A stretch of 64,000 bases of DNA from Streptomyces sp. NK08204 (lineage in GTDB: Bacteria; Actinomycetota; Actinomycetes; Streptomycetales; Streptomycetaceae): assembly GCF_020400585.1 (NCBI RefSeq), contig NZ_JAINVF010000008.1:186001-250000 (forward strand). The letters run 5' to 3'. The notes below the pieces were generated by a model that saw only the letters and a list, made by a program, of their open reading frames with translations, did not search any database and had not been told where the DNA came from. A program made the position numbers and the translations under genes. Positions 45,514 to 53,989 of the stretch are shown piece after piece; the first letter of the stretch is position 1; the number at the start of each line of letters is the position of its first letter.

Positions 45514-47203
45514 CATGTGGACTGACCCGGCGCGGATGCGCAGCTACCGGGAGCGGGTCCTCGGTGAACGTGAGAGCCTCCGAGCCGCGCTCGCGGACGC
45601 GGAAGGCCACCAACGCCGGGTCCTGACCGAGCTGCTGGAGTACAACGCCGACACCGAATACGGCCGCGCCCACTCCTTCGATGCGATCCGTTCCCTCGAC
45701 GACTTCCGCAAAGCGGTGCCGATCAACGACTACGCCGCGCTGTCACCCTGGATCGAGCGGATGGCGGCGGGCGAGAGCAACCTGCTGAGCGCGGACGACC
45801 CGGCGGTGTACTTCACCAGCAGCGGCACCACCGGCGCCCACAAGAAGATCCCGGTCACCGCGGCCTTCATGCGCCGCACCTTCTTCCCGTTCTACTACGC
45901 GGCCTGGGCCCCGCTGATCGAGCACTTCCCCGATGTGCTCGAGCGGCCCGACGCGGTACTGAACCTCAAACACGACCCGCGTCCCGCGCCGCCGACCACC
46001 GCCTCGGGCCGGCCCCATGTCGGCGCCAGCCAGGTCGACCTCGGCACCAGATTCGGCGAGCCGCTGTCCGCCGAGCCCGGCACGTTCGCGTCGTGGGGCA
46101 CACTCCCGCTGGCCGTCGAGGAGAACGACCACCTGGAGAAGACCTACCTGCGGCTGCGACTCGCGGTGCAGAGCGATGTCCGCTGCATCATCGGGATCAA
46201 CCCGGCGATGGTGGCCGCCCTGCCCTACCAGCTGAACCTCTGGTGGCCCCGGCTGGTCAAGGAGATCCGCGACGGAACGCTCGGCGGGGTGCCGTACGGC
46301 AGCCCCGACCCGGAGCGAGCGGCCACACTGGAACGGCTCGCCGACCACTTCGGGACGGTGCGCCCGGCCCACGTCTGGCCCCACATGCGGGCGCTGTTCT
46401 TCTGGACGACGGGTATGGCGTCGCTCTACCTGTCGCGGCTGCGTGAGGAGTTCGGTCCGGGCGTGACCGCACTGCCCGCGCCCGTCGCCGCGTCCGAGGG
46501 GCCCGTCGGTGTCGCCCTCGACCGGCACGGCTCCGCCGGCTCGCTGGTGGTGACCGCGTCGGCCTACGAGTTCCTGGACGCCGAGTCCGACATCAGGCCC
46601 GACTCCGCGACCCTGACCATGCACGAGCTGGAGCCGGGCCGCGACTACCACGTGATCTTCAGCCACATCGGCGGCCTCTACCGCTACGCGGTCGGCGACG
46701 TCGTCCGCGTCGTCGACCGGGTCGGCGGCGTGCCACGGGTGGAGTACGCGGGCCGGAGCACCCGGTCGGACGCCGTCGGCGAGCGGCTGCGCGACGCCCA
46801 GGTCATCCGCGCGCTCGCCACGGCCGCCCAGGCCACCGGCCTGGACGTCCGTAACGCCGCCTGCCGGGTGACGGACCGGCCCGAGGGCGCCACCCCGCAC
46901 TACGAGTTCGCCGTCGCCGCCCGCGGCACGTGGAGCGAGCAGGAGACGGATCGCTTCGCTTCCGAGCTGGACACGGCCATCGGCCGGGAGGCCGCAACCT
47001 ACCGGACAGCACGTTCGGCCGGCCGGCTGGGCTCCGTGGCCGTGCGGCGCCTGGACGGCGACGCCTTCCTGCGTGACTGGCACGCCAGCGTCGCCACCGG
47101 CATCCGGCCCACCCAGGTCAAGGACCGGCTGTTCAGACAGGACCACACACTCTGGGAGCGGCTGACCGGTACCGACCCGGTCAGCGGGGGAGGCAGGGCA
47201 TGA
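45500..47203 (+). CDS. GH3-family acyl-acid amido synthetase
   Basis: A 567-residue adenylate-forming ligase of the GH3 family. The ATP loop is SSGTTGAHKKIP, the central adenine/acyl site includes WATTGMAS-like FWTTGMASLYLS, and YRYAVGDVV is the family hallmark. Plant GH3 proteins join jasmonate, indole-acetate or benzoates to amino acids; bacterial members join small carboxylic acids to amines in natural-product pathways. Here it could activate an acid supplied by other operon enzymes. GTG 45500 is chosen because AGGAGAGG precedes it; the gene overlaps both neighbours. Confidence 0.88.
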   Translation: MKSADMWTDPARMRSYRERVLGERESLRAALADAEGHQRRVLTELLEYNADTEYGRAHSFDAIRSLDDFRKAVPINDYAALSPWIERMAAGESNLLSADDPAVYFTSSGTTGAHKKIPVTAAFMRRTFFPFYYAAWAPLIEHFPDVLERPDAVLNLKHDPRPAPPTTASGRPHVGASQVDLGTRFGEPLSAEPGTFASWGTLPLAVEENDHLEKTYLRLRLAVQSDVRCIIGINPAMVAALPYQLNLWWPRLVKEIRDGTLGGVPYGSPDPERAATLERLADHFGTVRPAHVWPHMRALFFWTTGMASLYLSRLREEFGPGVTALPAPVAASEGPVGVALDRHGSAGSLVVTASAYEFLDAESDIRPDSATLTMHELEPGRDYHVIFSHIGGLYRYAVGDVVRVVDRVGGVPRVEYAGRSTRSDAVGERLRDAQVIRALATAAQATGLDVRNAACRVTDRPEGATPHYEFAVAARGTWSEQETDRFASELDTAIGREAATYRTARSAGRLGSVAVRRLDGDAFLRDWHASVATGIRPTQVKDRLFRQDHTLWERLTGTDPVSGGGRA

Positions 47204-48057
47204 CCGAGAAACTGGACGCCGTCGAGCGGACCGCGCTCCTGACGGCAGCGCTCCGCGCGGCCGAGACCGGCCGCGAGGACCGGCTCTACAGCGACCCCTA
47301 TGCGGCCCGGCTGGCCGGCGAGGGAGGTCTGGAACTGCTCCGCGAGATCCGCGAGGCCACCTTCCCCAAGGACGCGGACCGCACCGTACCGAGCACCCCC
47401 GACTACAACGCCATCCGCACCCGGTTCCTCGACGACTTCCTCCAGGAGGCCGCCCAGGACCCGGCGATGAACCAGATCGTGCTGGCGCCCGCCGGGATGG
47501 ACTCGCGCGCCTACCGGCTCGACTGGCCCTCCCGTATCCGCTACTTCGAGGTCGACCGGCCCGCGGTCCTGGCCTACAAGGAGGAGCGCCTGAAGGACGT
47601 ACGGCCCCGGGTCGACCATCGCTCGATCGCCCTCGACCTCACCTCACCCGACTGGGAGAGGAAGCTGGTGGACGCCGGATACGACCCGGAGCAGCCGTCC
47701 ACCTGGCTGCTGGAGGGGCTGCTCTACTACATCCCCCACGACGACACGCACCGCATCCTCGACCGGGTGGCGGCGATCATGAAACCGGGCAGCCGGATCG
47801 CCGCGGACATCGTCAACGAGTCCGCGCTGACCCTGCCGCACATGCGTGACCTGCTCGACGTGTTCGCCGGCTGGGGCTGCCCGTGGCTGTTCGGCACGGA
47901 CGAGCCGGAAGCCCTGTTCGGCGCACACGGCTTCACCGTGCAGGCCACGCAGCCCGGCGACCCGGAGGCCGACTACGGACGGTGGCCCGACCCGGTACCG
48001 GACCGCTCCCAGACCGGCGTGCGCCGGGTGTTCTTCGTCCACGGGCGACGGAGCTGA
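47200..48057 (+). CDS. Class I SAM-dependent methyltransferase (leucine carboxyl methyltransferase-like)
   Basis: A 285-residue methyltransferase of the PPM1/TIGR00027 group. Residues AERTALLTAALRA-like VERTALLTAALRAAET, LAPAGMDSRAYRLDWP (SAM-binding), YFEVDRPAVLAYKEERL and WLLEGLLYYIP are hallmarks. Members methylate carboxylates or hydroxyls of small polyketide-like and cyclic compounds. Start overlaps the GH3 stop (ATGA). A carboxyl O-methylation in the same pathway is plausible. Confidence 0.9.
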   Translation: MTEKLDAVERTALLTAALRAAETGREDRLYSDPYAARLAGEGGLELLREIREATFPKDADRTVPSTPDYNAIRTRFLDDFLQEAAQDPAMNQIVLAPAGMDSRAYRLDWPSRIRYFEVDRPAVLAYKEERLKDVRPRVDHRSIALDLTSPDWERKLVDAGYDPEQPSTWLLEGLLYYIPHDDTHRILDRVAAIMKPGSRIAADIVNESALTLPHMRDLLDVFAGWGCPWLFGTDEPEALFGAHGFTVQATQPGDPEADYGRWPDPVPDRSQTGVRRVFFVHGRRS

Positions 48058-48058
48058 G

Positions 48059-49501
48059 ATGGCGAGCGCGACAGTAGTCGGCGGGAGCATCGCCGGTCTG
48101 GCCACCGCACTCGCCCTCAGCGGTGCCGGCTACGAGGTGCGGGTGCTGGAGCGCTCGGCCCCACCTCCCGAGGGGCCCCTCGAGCAGGCCGTACGGGACT
48201 GGCACCGGCCCACCGTGCCGCAGGCGATCCACTCCCACACCCTGACCTCGGTCGGCGTACAGGCGCTGCGCCGCCGGGCCCCGCAGCTGCTCACCACGGC
48301 CCTGGAGGCAGGTGCCGAACTGCTGGACCTGGTCGAGGCGTTGCCCCCGATGGTCGACAACCGTGCCCGTGAGATCGGCGACGACGAGCTGGTGGCCCTG
48401 GCCTGCCGGCGCAGCGTCCTCGAGCTGCTCCTGTACCGGACCGTGCGCAACCTGCCGCAGGTCCGGTTCGACCACGCAACGGTGGTCCGCGGGCTGGCGC
48501 TCGACTCCTCCGGCGAGCGAGTGCGCGGAGTGCACACCGCCGGCGGCGAGCTGCTGCCGGCCTCGGTCGTGATCGACGCCACCGGCCGGCGTGCCGAGTC
48601 GCGCCACTGGCTGACGGCCGCCGGCATACCGGTCGCCGAGGACCTGGTCCAGCCCTCCGCCCTCACCGGCTACAGCCGCCAGTACCGGCTGCGCGGTACC
48701 GGGCGCCCAGGACCGCTCAACCGCGGCAACGCGAGCGGCGGGGTGTGGGACCACTACGCCGCCGCGCTGCACCCGGCGGACAACCACACCTTCGCCGTCG
48801 CGGTGATGGTGCCCCCCGGCGACCCGGCCACGGCACGCCTGCGCGAGCCGGCCGCGTTCACCGCCGCCGCCCGGGCCACTCCCGGTATCGGTGCCTGGCT
48901 CGCACCCGGGGTCAGCGACCCGCTCACCCCGGTCAACGTCATCGCCTGCCCGCCGAACACACTGCGCGGCACGGTGACGACACGGCAGCGGCCGGTGGCC
49001 GGACTGTTCGCGGTCGCAGACGCGGCCTGCGTCACCAACCCGCTGTACGGCCGCGGCATATCGCTCGCGCTGGACCACGCCTTCCGGCTCGCCGACCTGC
49101 TCGCCGGCGCGGCGCCCGACCAGGCGCTCGGGCAGGAGGCCGCCCGGCTCGCCGAGCAGTGCTTCACACCCTGGTACGAGTTCGCGGCTCGTGAGGACGC
49201 GGAGCGAGCCGCTCAGTGGAAGGCGGCGACCGAGGGCGACCGGCCGCCGACGCCGCCCCAGGAGCAGCGCGGCGACGGACCGAGTTCCGCCCAGGTGCGG
49301 GCCGCGGCACTCACCGACGGGCTGGTCTGGCGTTCCGTCACCCGCGTGATCATGGGGCTGAGCACTCCGGCCGCGGCCTTCGGCGACGAGAAGTTCCGGG
49401 CCCGGGTGGAGCAGGCGTCCCCGGTCGATCCGGCGCTGCTGCCCGCGGTGCCGAGCCGGGACGAGTTCCTCCACCTGATCGCGGCAGCGGAAGGAGCGTA
49501 G
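48059..49501 (+). CDS. FAD-dependent oxidoreductase/monooxygenase
   Basis: A 480-residue flavoprotein of the PHBH/halogenase-related class. The N-terminal dinucleotide motif is VVGGSIAGLATALAL, the mid-protein DATGRRAESRHWL is the usual DxxGxxS-like strand, and FAVADAACVTNPLYGRGIS is the C-terminal FAD pyrophosphate motif. No tryptophan-halogenase WxWxIP motif is visible, so hydroxylation or dehydrogenation is likelier than halogenation. ATG at 48059 lies two bases after the methyltransferase stop. Substrate unknown. Confidence 0.85.
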   Translation: MASATVVGGSIAGLATALALSGAGYEVRVLERSAPPPEGPLEQAVRDWHRPTVPQAIHSHTLTSVGVQALRRRAPQLLTTALEAGAELLDLVEALPPMVDNRAREIGDDELVALACRRSVLELLLYRTVRNLPQVRFDHATVVRGLALDSSGERVRGVHTAGGELLPASVVIDATGRRAESRHWLTAAGIPVAEDLVQPSALTGYSRQYRLRGTGRPGPLNRGNASGGVWDHYAAALHPADNHTFAVAVMVPPGDPATARLREPAAFTAAARATPGIGAWLAPGVSDPLTPVNVIACPPNTLRGTVTTRQRPVAGLFAVADAACVTNPLYGRGISLALDHAFRLADLLAGAAPDQALGQEAARLAEQCFTPWYEFAAREDAERAAQWKAATEGDRPPTPPQEQRGDGPSSAQVRAAALTDGLVWRSVTRVIMGLSTPAAAFGDEKFRARVEQASPVDPALLPAVPSRDEFLHLIAAAEGA

Positions 49502-50688
49502 TGGAGACCACCCTTGAGGCCACCTCGGTGCGCGACCGGGCACAGCTCCCGCACGCCGAAGCCATGCCCCCCGGCACGGTGCGGCGCCGGGTGCTGCTGG
49601 CCCCGATCACCGTGACGCCGTCCAAGCCCCTGACACCGAGTCATCTCAAGGGGCTGCTGTGGACGGACGTGATGTACCGGGCCACCGCGCAGCTCGCCGA
49701 GGTGACCTACCGATACAGCCCCACCACCTACCACCTCACCGAGCAGACCCTCGGGTTCTGGGAATACCTCGACCGCACCGTCGGGGACACCGACTACTCC
49801 GGTCTGACGGAGGAGGCCATCGGCGAGTTGTACGTCGGCTACCGCTCCGAAGGACAGCGGGCCGGGCTCGCCGCCCTGCGTCCGTACGAGGAGGCCGTCG
49901 AGCTGCACGGCTGGGTCCACCCGGCGAGCGCCCGGGTCCTGGAGCTGTGGGCGGCGCACTACGCGCGCCTCGGCATGCACGACCCCGGTCTGCTCGCGCA
50001 CCAGCCGCCCGGCCTGGGACTGGAGGAGGTGATCGACCGCCTCGGCGCCGTCGGCATGTGTCTCGACCAGCGCGCCTACGGCGGCCCGGTCTTCCTCGAC
50101 GCCACCCGCTACGGGCTGCCGCTGCGCCAGATCGTCGACGCCCAGGGCCGGCCCAACTACCTCGCCTGCGCCCTGCGGGAACTCGTACCGCTGGCACCAC
50201 GGTTCGACGAGATGGTGCTGCTGTACGACCGCGAGCTGGAACCCGACTACCTGCTGCTGGAGCGCACCCTGTCCGAGTTCGGAGCAACCGTGCGCAGGGT
50301 CACACTCGGCCGGGTGCCCATCGACGGGGTGATCCGCTCCGCACGCCATGGTGACTGGCACGACCACACCACCGGCGCCGTGCTGAGCAGGGCCGCGGCC
50401 GAGTACGACGATCCCGTGCTCCGGCTGGGCCTGCGCCTGTACTTCATCGCGGTGCTGGGCCAGGGCCAGCAGCAGTCCTTCCGCCACGAGGCGCTGCGTC
50501 AGAGTCTGGCGCGTGCCGCCCGGCTGCTGTCCCGCGCGAGCGCCACCGACCCGGCACCGCTGGAGGAGGTGCTCTCCCGGCACCGCGGAGACCACCTCTA
50601 CGTCAATCCGTACCGGCTGACGTCCAGTCTCCTGGCCAGACACCGGCCGGCACCGAGTCCCGACCTGCTCTCGGCGGTGTACCTGTGA
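49501..50688 (+). CDS. Degenerate arginyl-tRNA-synthetase-like protein
   Basis: A 395-residue protein whose order of segments follows the catalytic core of ArgRS. TPSKPLTPSHLKGLLWTDVM aligns with the ArgRS pattern xPNxxKPLHVGHLRG, with the HIGH-type motif changed to TPSH. LEEVIDRLGAVGMCLDQ, then GPVFLDATRYG, then DAQGRPNYLACAL align with the family's insertion and GTPTYxxxDIA strand. FDEMVLLYDRELEPDY matches RVLYYIDSRQHQH, and RSARHGDWHDHTTG sits where KMSKS/KTRAGG belongs. Both ATP motifs are thus lost and only a short tail is left of the anticodon domain. GTG at 49501 overlaps the FAD gene stop (TAGTG) with GGAAGGAG upstream. Function is unknown; a carrier, transferase or ATP-independent role is possible. 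Confidence 0.6.
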   Translation: METTLEATSVRDRAQLPHAEAMPPGTVRRRVLLAPITVTPSKPLTPSHLKGLLWTDVMYRATAQLAEVTYRYSPTTYHLTEQTLGFWEYLDRTVGDTDYSGLTEEAIGELYVGYRSEGQRAGLAALRPYEEAVELHGWVHPASARVLELWAAHYARLGMHDPGLLAHQPPGLGLEEVIDRLGAVGMCLDQRAYGGPVFLDATRYGLPLRQIVDAQGRPNYLACALRELVPLAPRFDEMVLLYDRELEPDYLLLERTLSEFGATVRRVTLGRVPIDGVIRSARHGDWHDHTTGAVLSRAAAEYDDPVLRLGLRLYFIAVLGQGQQQSFRHEALRQSLARAARLLSRASATDPAPLEEVLSRHRGDHLYVNPYRLTSSLLARHRPAPSPDLLSAVYL

Positions 50689-51428
50689 CCGCCTCCCAGG
50701 AACTGCTCCGTGCAGAAGTGGCCCGGCGCATCGTGACCGCCAGGCCCGAGCTGGCGGCTCGCCACGACCTGCTGACCGCCGACGGGCTGCTGGCCGCCAA
50801 GCAGGAGATCACCCGGGCCGCGCAGGACGCCAAAGTACTGGCGGTCTGTGTGCTGCGCGACTTCGACCTGCCGGCCTGGGTGCGTGCCACGTGCGCCTTC
50901 GCCGCCCGCGTCGACCGGGCCACGGCCGCCGACTGGCGCCGCGACTTCACCCGGACCGTCTTTCTCGCCGGAAACCCGGACAACCTCAAGGACCGGTTCG
51001 CCTTCGGTCATGTGGCCGACGACGGGTCGGCCGCCTGGCAGGGCCCGGCACCCGCCGAGGAGAGCACCGCCCTGCGCCGGCTGCTCAAGCTCTTCCACGG
51101 GTCGGCCGGACTGCCGACCCGTCCCTCCACGGTGGTGCGGGTCCTGGCCGACCGGGACCCGCGAGGGCGCGCTCCGGTCCGGCGGGAGCTGCACGTGGCC
51201 ACGGCCGGGGTGACCATCGCCGACTCCCTGGTCCACCTCAACCACCTGCTGGTCGAAGCCGTACTGGACGAAGTCGTCGGCCCCGGCGACGAGTTGGTCG
51301 TCCGCCAGGCGCCCTGGTTGCCGGCCTCGGCCGGTCCCTTCGCGGCCGTGCGGATCGACGGCACGCCCGACCGCCCGGACCGCCTCCGTGCCTACACCGC
51401 CCTCACCGAGGAAATCCACGATGCCTGA
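50685..51428 (+). CDS. Protein of unknown family in the GH3 operon
   Basis: A 247-residue soluble protein I do not recognise. The N-terminal 60 residues are helical with an Ala/Arg pattern; a middle part VLRDFDLPAWVRATCAFAARVDRA is followed by DWRRDFTRTVFLAGNP; the C-terminal 80 residues contain ADSLVHLNHLLVEAVLDEV and end in a strand-rich part. No membrane segments or cysteine motifs. The start GTG overlaps the ArgRS-like stop as GTGA, so the two proteins are made together and may form a complex. Confidence 0.75.
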   Translation: MTASQELLRAEVARRIVTARPELAARHDLLTADGLLAAKQEITRAAQDAKVLAVCVLRDFDLPAWVRATCAFAARVDRATAADWRRDFTRTVFLAGNPDNLKDRFAFGHVADDGSAAWQGPAPAEESTALRRLLKLFHGSAGLPTRPSTVVRVLADRDPRGRAPVRRELHVATAGVTIADSLVHLNHLLVEAVLDEVVGPGDELVVRQAPWLPASAGPFAAVRIDGTPDRPDRLRAYTALTEEIHDA

Positions 51429-52068
51429 TCCGACCCCCCGCCCCGTGGACAGCCCGATCCGCTTCGGCTACCCGAGCTCCCCGCGCACGGCCCTGGACAT
51501 CCTCGCCTCCGCGGGGCTCAGCGAGGATCGGGCCGTGCTCGCCCCTTACGACCTCGCCGATCCCTTCTCCGCACTGCGCCGCGGCGAACTCGACGTGAGC
51601 GTCGTCAAGTTCGGCCCGCAGGAACCGGACCTCGTCACGAGCAAGGTGCTGCACTTCGAGCCACGCGCCGTCGTGGTGAGCGCGCGGCATCCGCTCGCCG
51701 GCCGCGACACCGTCTCCGTCGAGGAGATCGCCGCATACGACGCCTTCGAACGCCCGGGTGACTTCCCCGAGTACCTGTGGGACGACATCGTGCCGCGCCG
51801 TACCCCACAGGGCCGGCCGATCCACCGGCGCCACCGGGTGAACGGTATTCCGGAGATGATGGCTCTCGTCGTGCAGTCCGACGCGGTGCATCTCTCGGTG
51901 GCCTCCTTGGCGGACATGGCGCCGCCGGCCATCCGGGTCGTACCCGTCCATGATCTGCCGCCCGCACCGGTCTGCCTGGCCTGGTACCGGCATGCGGAAC
52001 TGCCCGGACACGTGGCGCGGTTCATCGCCGCCGCGGAGGCCGCGAGCCCGGTGGCCGCAAGCCGGTGA
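51421..52068 (+). CDS. Free-standing LysR substrate-binding domain protein
   Basis: A 215-residue protein matching only the effector half of LysR regulators: IRFGYPSSPRTALDIL at the start, DLADPFSALRRGELDVSVVK, HPLAGRDTVSVEEIAAYDAF and the terminal VCLAWYRHAELPGHVARFIAAAE. The winged-helix DNA-binding part is absent and no upstream in-frame sequence can supply it, because the ATG lies inside the previous gene (8-base overlap). As a two-lobed ligand-binding protein it might serve as an enzyme, sensor or product-binding protein. No signal peptide is present. Confidence 0.8.
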   Translation: MPDPTPRPVDSPIRFGYPSSPRTALDILASAGLSEDRAVLAPYDLADPFSALRRGELDVSVVKFGPQEPDLVTSKVLHFEPRAVVVSARHPLAGRDTVSVEEIAAYDAFERPGDFPEYLWDDIVPRRTPQGRPIHRRHRVNGIPEMMALVVQSDAVHLSVASLADMAPPAIRVVPVHDLPPAPVCLAWYRHAELPGHVARFIAAAEAASPVAASR

Positions 52069-52099
52069 CACCGGGCCCCGGGCCGCCGCGCGCGTTCCG

Positions 52100-53044
52100 T
52101 CAGCCGTGCAGCACCCGGCGGATCGCGTCGATCTGGTCGCGCACCATCCGCTCCGACACCGCGGCTTCGGTGATTCCGGTGCAGGCGTGGAAGGTGCCGG
52201 GGTAGTGGTGCAGCTCGGTCGGCACGCCCGCCTGGACGAGCCGTGCGGCGTAGTCGAGGGCCTCGTCGCGCAGCGGGTCGAACTCGCAGGCCGAGATGAA
52301 GGTGGCGGGAAGCCCTGTCAGGTCGTCGGCCCTGGCCGGTGCCGCGCAGGGCGGGACGCCGGTCCGCTCCGAGCCGTCCTTGCCGCCCAGGTAGTGGTGC
52401 CAGCTCAGCAGCGCGGCGCCCCGGTCCACCACCGGTGTGTCGGTGAAGGCACGGGCCGACGGGGTGTCCAGCCGGTCGTCCAGCACCGGGAAGCTCAGGC
52501 ACTGCATCCGCAACGGCAGCCCGCGGTCGCGGGCCAGCAGGGCCAGCCCGGCGGCCAGCCCGCCGCCCGCGCTGTCACCGGCCACCCCGAGCCGGTCGGG
52601 ATCCACACCCAGTTCCGGGCCGTGCCGGACGACCCACTCCAGTACGGCGCAACAGTCGTACAGACCGGCCGGGAACGGGTCTTCCGGCGCCAGGCGGTAG
52701 TCGACCGAGAACACCATGACCCGGGCCTGTTCGGCGATGCGCAGCACAGCCGAGTGGTTGGTGTCCAGGTCGCCGCTGACCAACCCGCCCCAGTGCATGT
52801 ACACCAGGCCCGGTATCGGTGCGGTGACTTCGTGCGGCCGGTAGACGCGCACCGCCACCTCGGGAGCGCCGGGCGGCCCGGGCACCCTGCGGTCCTCCAC
52901 TTCCACCGGCTCGGTGGGCCGGTACACAGGCAACTGCGCGACCAGCGACGTCAACTCGGCGCGGGCCTGGACCACATCGTTGTAATCCATGGGCTTGAGC
53001 TGCGGTGCCCAGGGGGCCAGCTCGGGGTCGTACAGGTAAGCCAT
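52100..53044 (-). CDS. HSL-family alpha/beta hydrolase (esterase)
   Basis: A 314-residue cytoplasmic hydrolase. The oxyanion motif HGGG is replaced by HWGG (YMHWGGLVSG); the nucleophile is in GDSAGGGLA, the acid Asp in CEFDPLRDE and the His in FHACTG. The N-terminal cap starts DPELAPWAPQLKPMD. AGAGGAAG precedes the ATG. It converges on the GH3 operon and could cleave an ester or amide made there, as a release or resistance step; this is inference from position only. Confidence 0.88.
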   Translation of the reverse strand: MAYLYDPELAPWAPQLKPMDYNDVVQARAELTSLVAQLPVYRPTEPVEVEDRRVPGPPGAPEVAVRVYRPHEVTAPIPGLVYMHWGGLVSGDLDTNHSAVLRIAEQARVMVFSVDYRLAPEDPFPAGLYDCCAVLEWVVRHGPELGVDPDRLGVAGDSAGGGLAAGLALLARDRGLPLRMQCLSFPVLDDRLDTPSARAFTDTPVVDRGAALLSWHHYLGGKDGSERTGVPPCAAPARADDLTGLPATFISACEFDPLRDEALDYAARLVQAGVPTELHHYPGTFHACTGITEAAVSERMVRDQIDAIRRVLHG

Positions 53045-53389
53045 CAGCTTCCTCTCGCATGGACTCGCCAGCTGCTCCCGCATCCGTCTCGTCGGACTGC
53101 CCGGAGCAACTGCGCTTGATCCATTCTCTCTTCCGGCCCCCGCCGATGTGGCGGAACCGGGTCTCGGTACAAGGGCCGGGCCGTCGCGTCGTAGGCCGCT
53201 ACCAGCAGGATCGGGTCCTCCGGGGGCAGACACCACGGCCGGCCCGGTGCAAAGGCCGCCGTCGGCAGGACCACGGTCACGTCTTCGCGCGGAGGAAGAC
53301 CTGGAACATCCTCCGCGACTGCCGTCCGCAGGGCGACGGCATACCCACCGAGGTGCTCGGCATCGCCCGACTGCACAACCTGACAATTC
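53045..53389. other. Gap with one doubtful minus-strand frame
   Basis: The 345 bases between two leftward genes contain a minus frame of 110 codons (53376 to 53044) reading through VTVVLPTAAFAPGRPWCLPP and EDPILLVAAYDA. It has no clear ribosome-binding site and I cannot name a family, so I do not call it a gene. Confidence 0.35.
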
Positions 53390-53818
53390 TCAGTCGAGAC
53401 AGAACTCGTTGCCCTCGATGTCCTGCATCACGATGCACGAGTCGTTGCCGTCATAGAGCAGTCGCACCCGTACCGCGCCGAGCGGGACCAGTCGTGCGCA
53501 CTCGGCCTCGAGTGCGGCGAGGCGTTCTTCACCCACGAGCCCGGTGCCGACCCGCACGCAGAGATGCACCCGGTTCTTGACGACCTTGCCTTCGGGAACG
53601 CGCTGGAAGAACAGCCGCGGGCCCACGCCTGAGGGATCACTGCATGCGAACCATGAACCCTGATCCTCAGCAGACCGGGAGCGCTCGAAATCGTCCCACG
53701 TGGCGAACCCCTCCGGTGGCGGCGGTACGACGTACCCCAACACCTCGCACCAGAAACGAGCGAGGCGCTCGGGTTCCGCGCAGTCGAAGGTGACCTGGAA
53801 CTGCTTGATCAATGACAT
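53390..53818 (-). CDS. Glyoxalase/VOC-fold protein
   Basis: A 142-residue two-module VOC protein. FQVTFDCAEPERLARFWCEVLGY is the typical first strand-helix, PRLFFQRVPEGKVVKNRVHL the middle and MQDIEGNEFCLD the end. Members bind metal and act as lyases, dioxygenases or resistance proteins; this small soluble form is common in Streptomyces and unassigned. Starts at ATG 53818. Confidence 0.87.
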   Translation of the reverse strand: MSLIKQFQVTFDCAEPERLARFWCEVLGYVVPPPPEGFATWDDFERSRSAEDQGSWFACSDPSGVGPRLFFQRVPEGKVVKNRVHLCVRVGTGLVGEERLAALEAECARLVPLGAVRVRLLYDGNDSCIVMQDIEGNEFCLD

Positions 53819-53989
53819 CGGCGCACGATAGCAGGGGGATTGTCTTGCTCAATCGCCGGTGTGGAGCCGCATGTTGTCGGGAGGACGGCCGCTGCGACGC
53901 TCCTCCTCATGACCCAAGAGGACGCATCCTTACTCAGGGAGGCTTCCACCCGGGGGCGGATCCGGCGGCTGAGGCGACGCCCCGTCGCC

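Noticed and set aside
48059..49501. Flavin-dependent halogenase
   Set aside because: The fold is related, but the WxWxIP motif and halogenase lysine segment are not visible, so only oxidoreductase is supported.
53044..53376. 110-codon minus-strand frame upstream of the esterase
   Set aside because: Looks partly protein-like but I could not match it to a family or find a ribosome-binding site.
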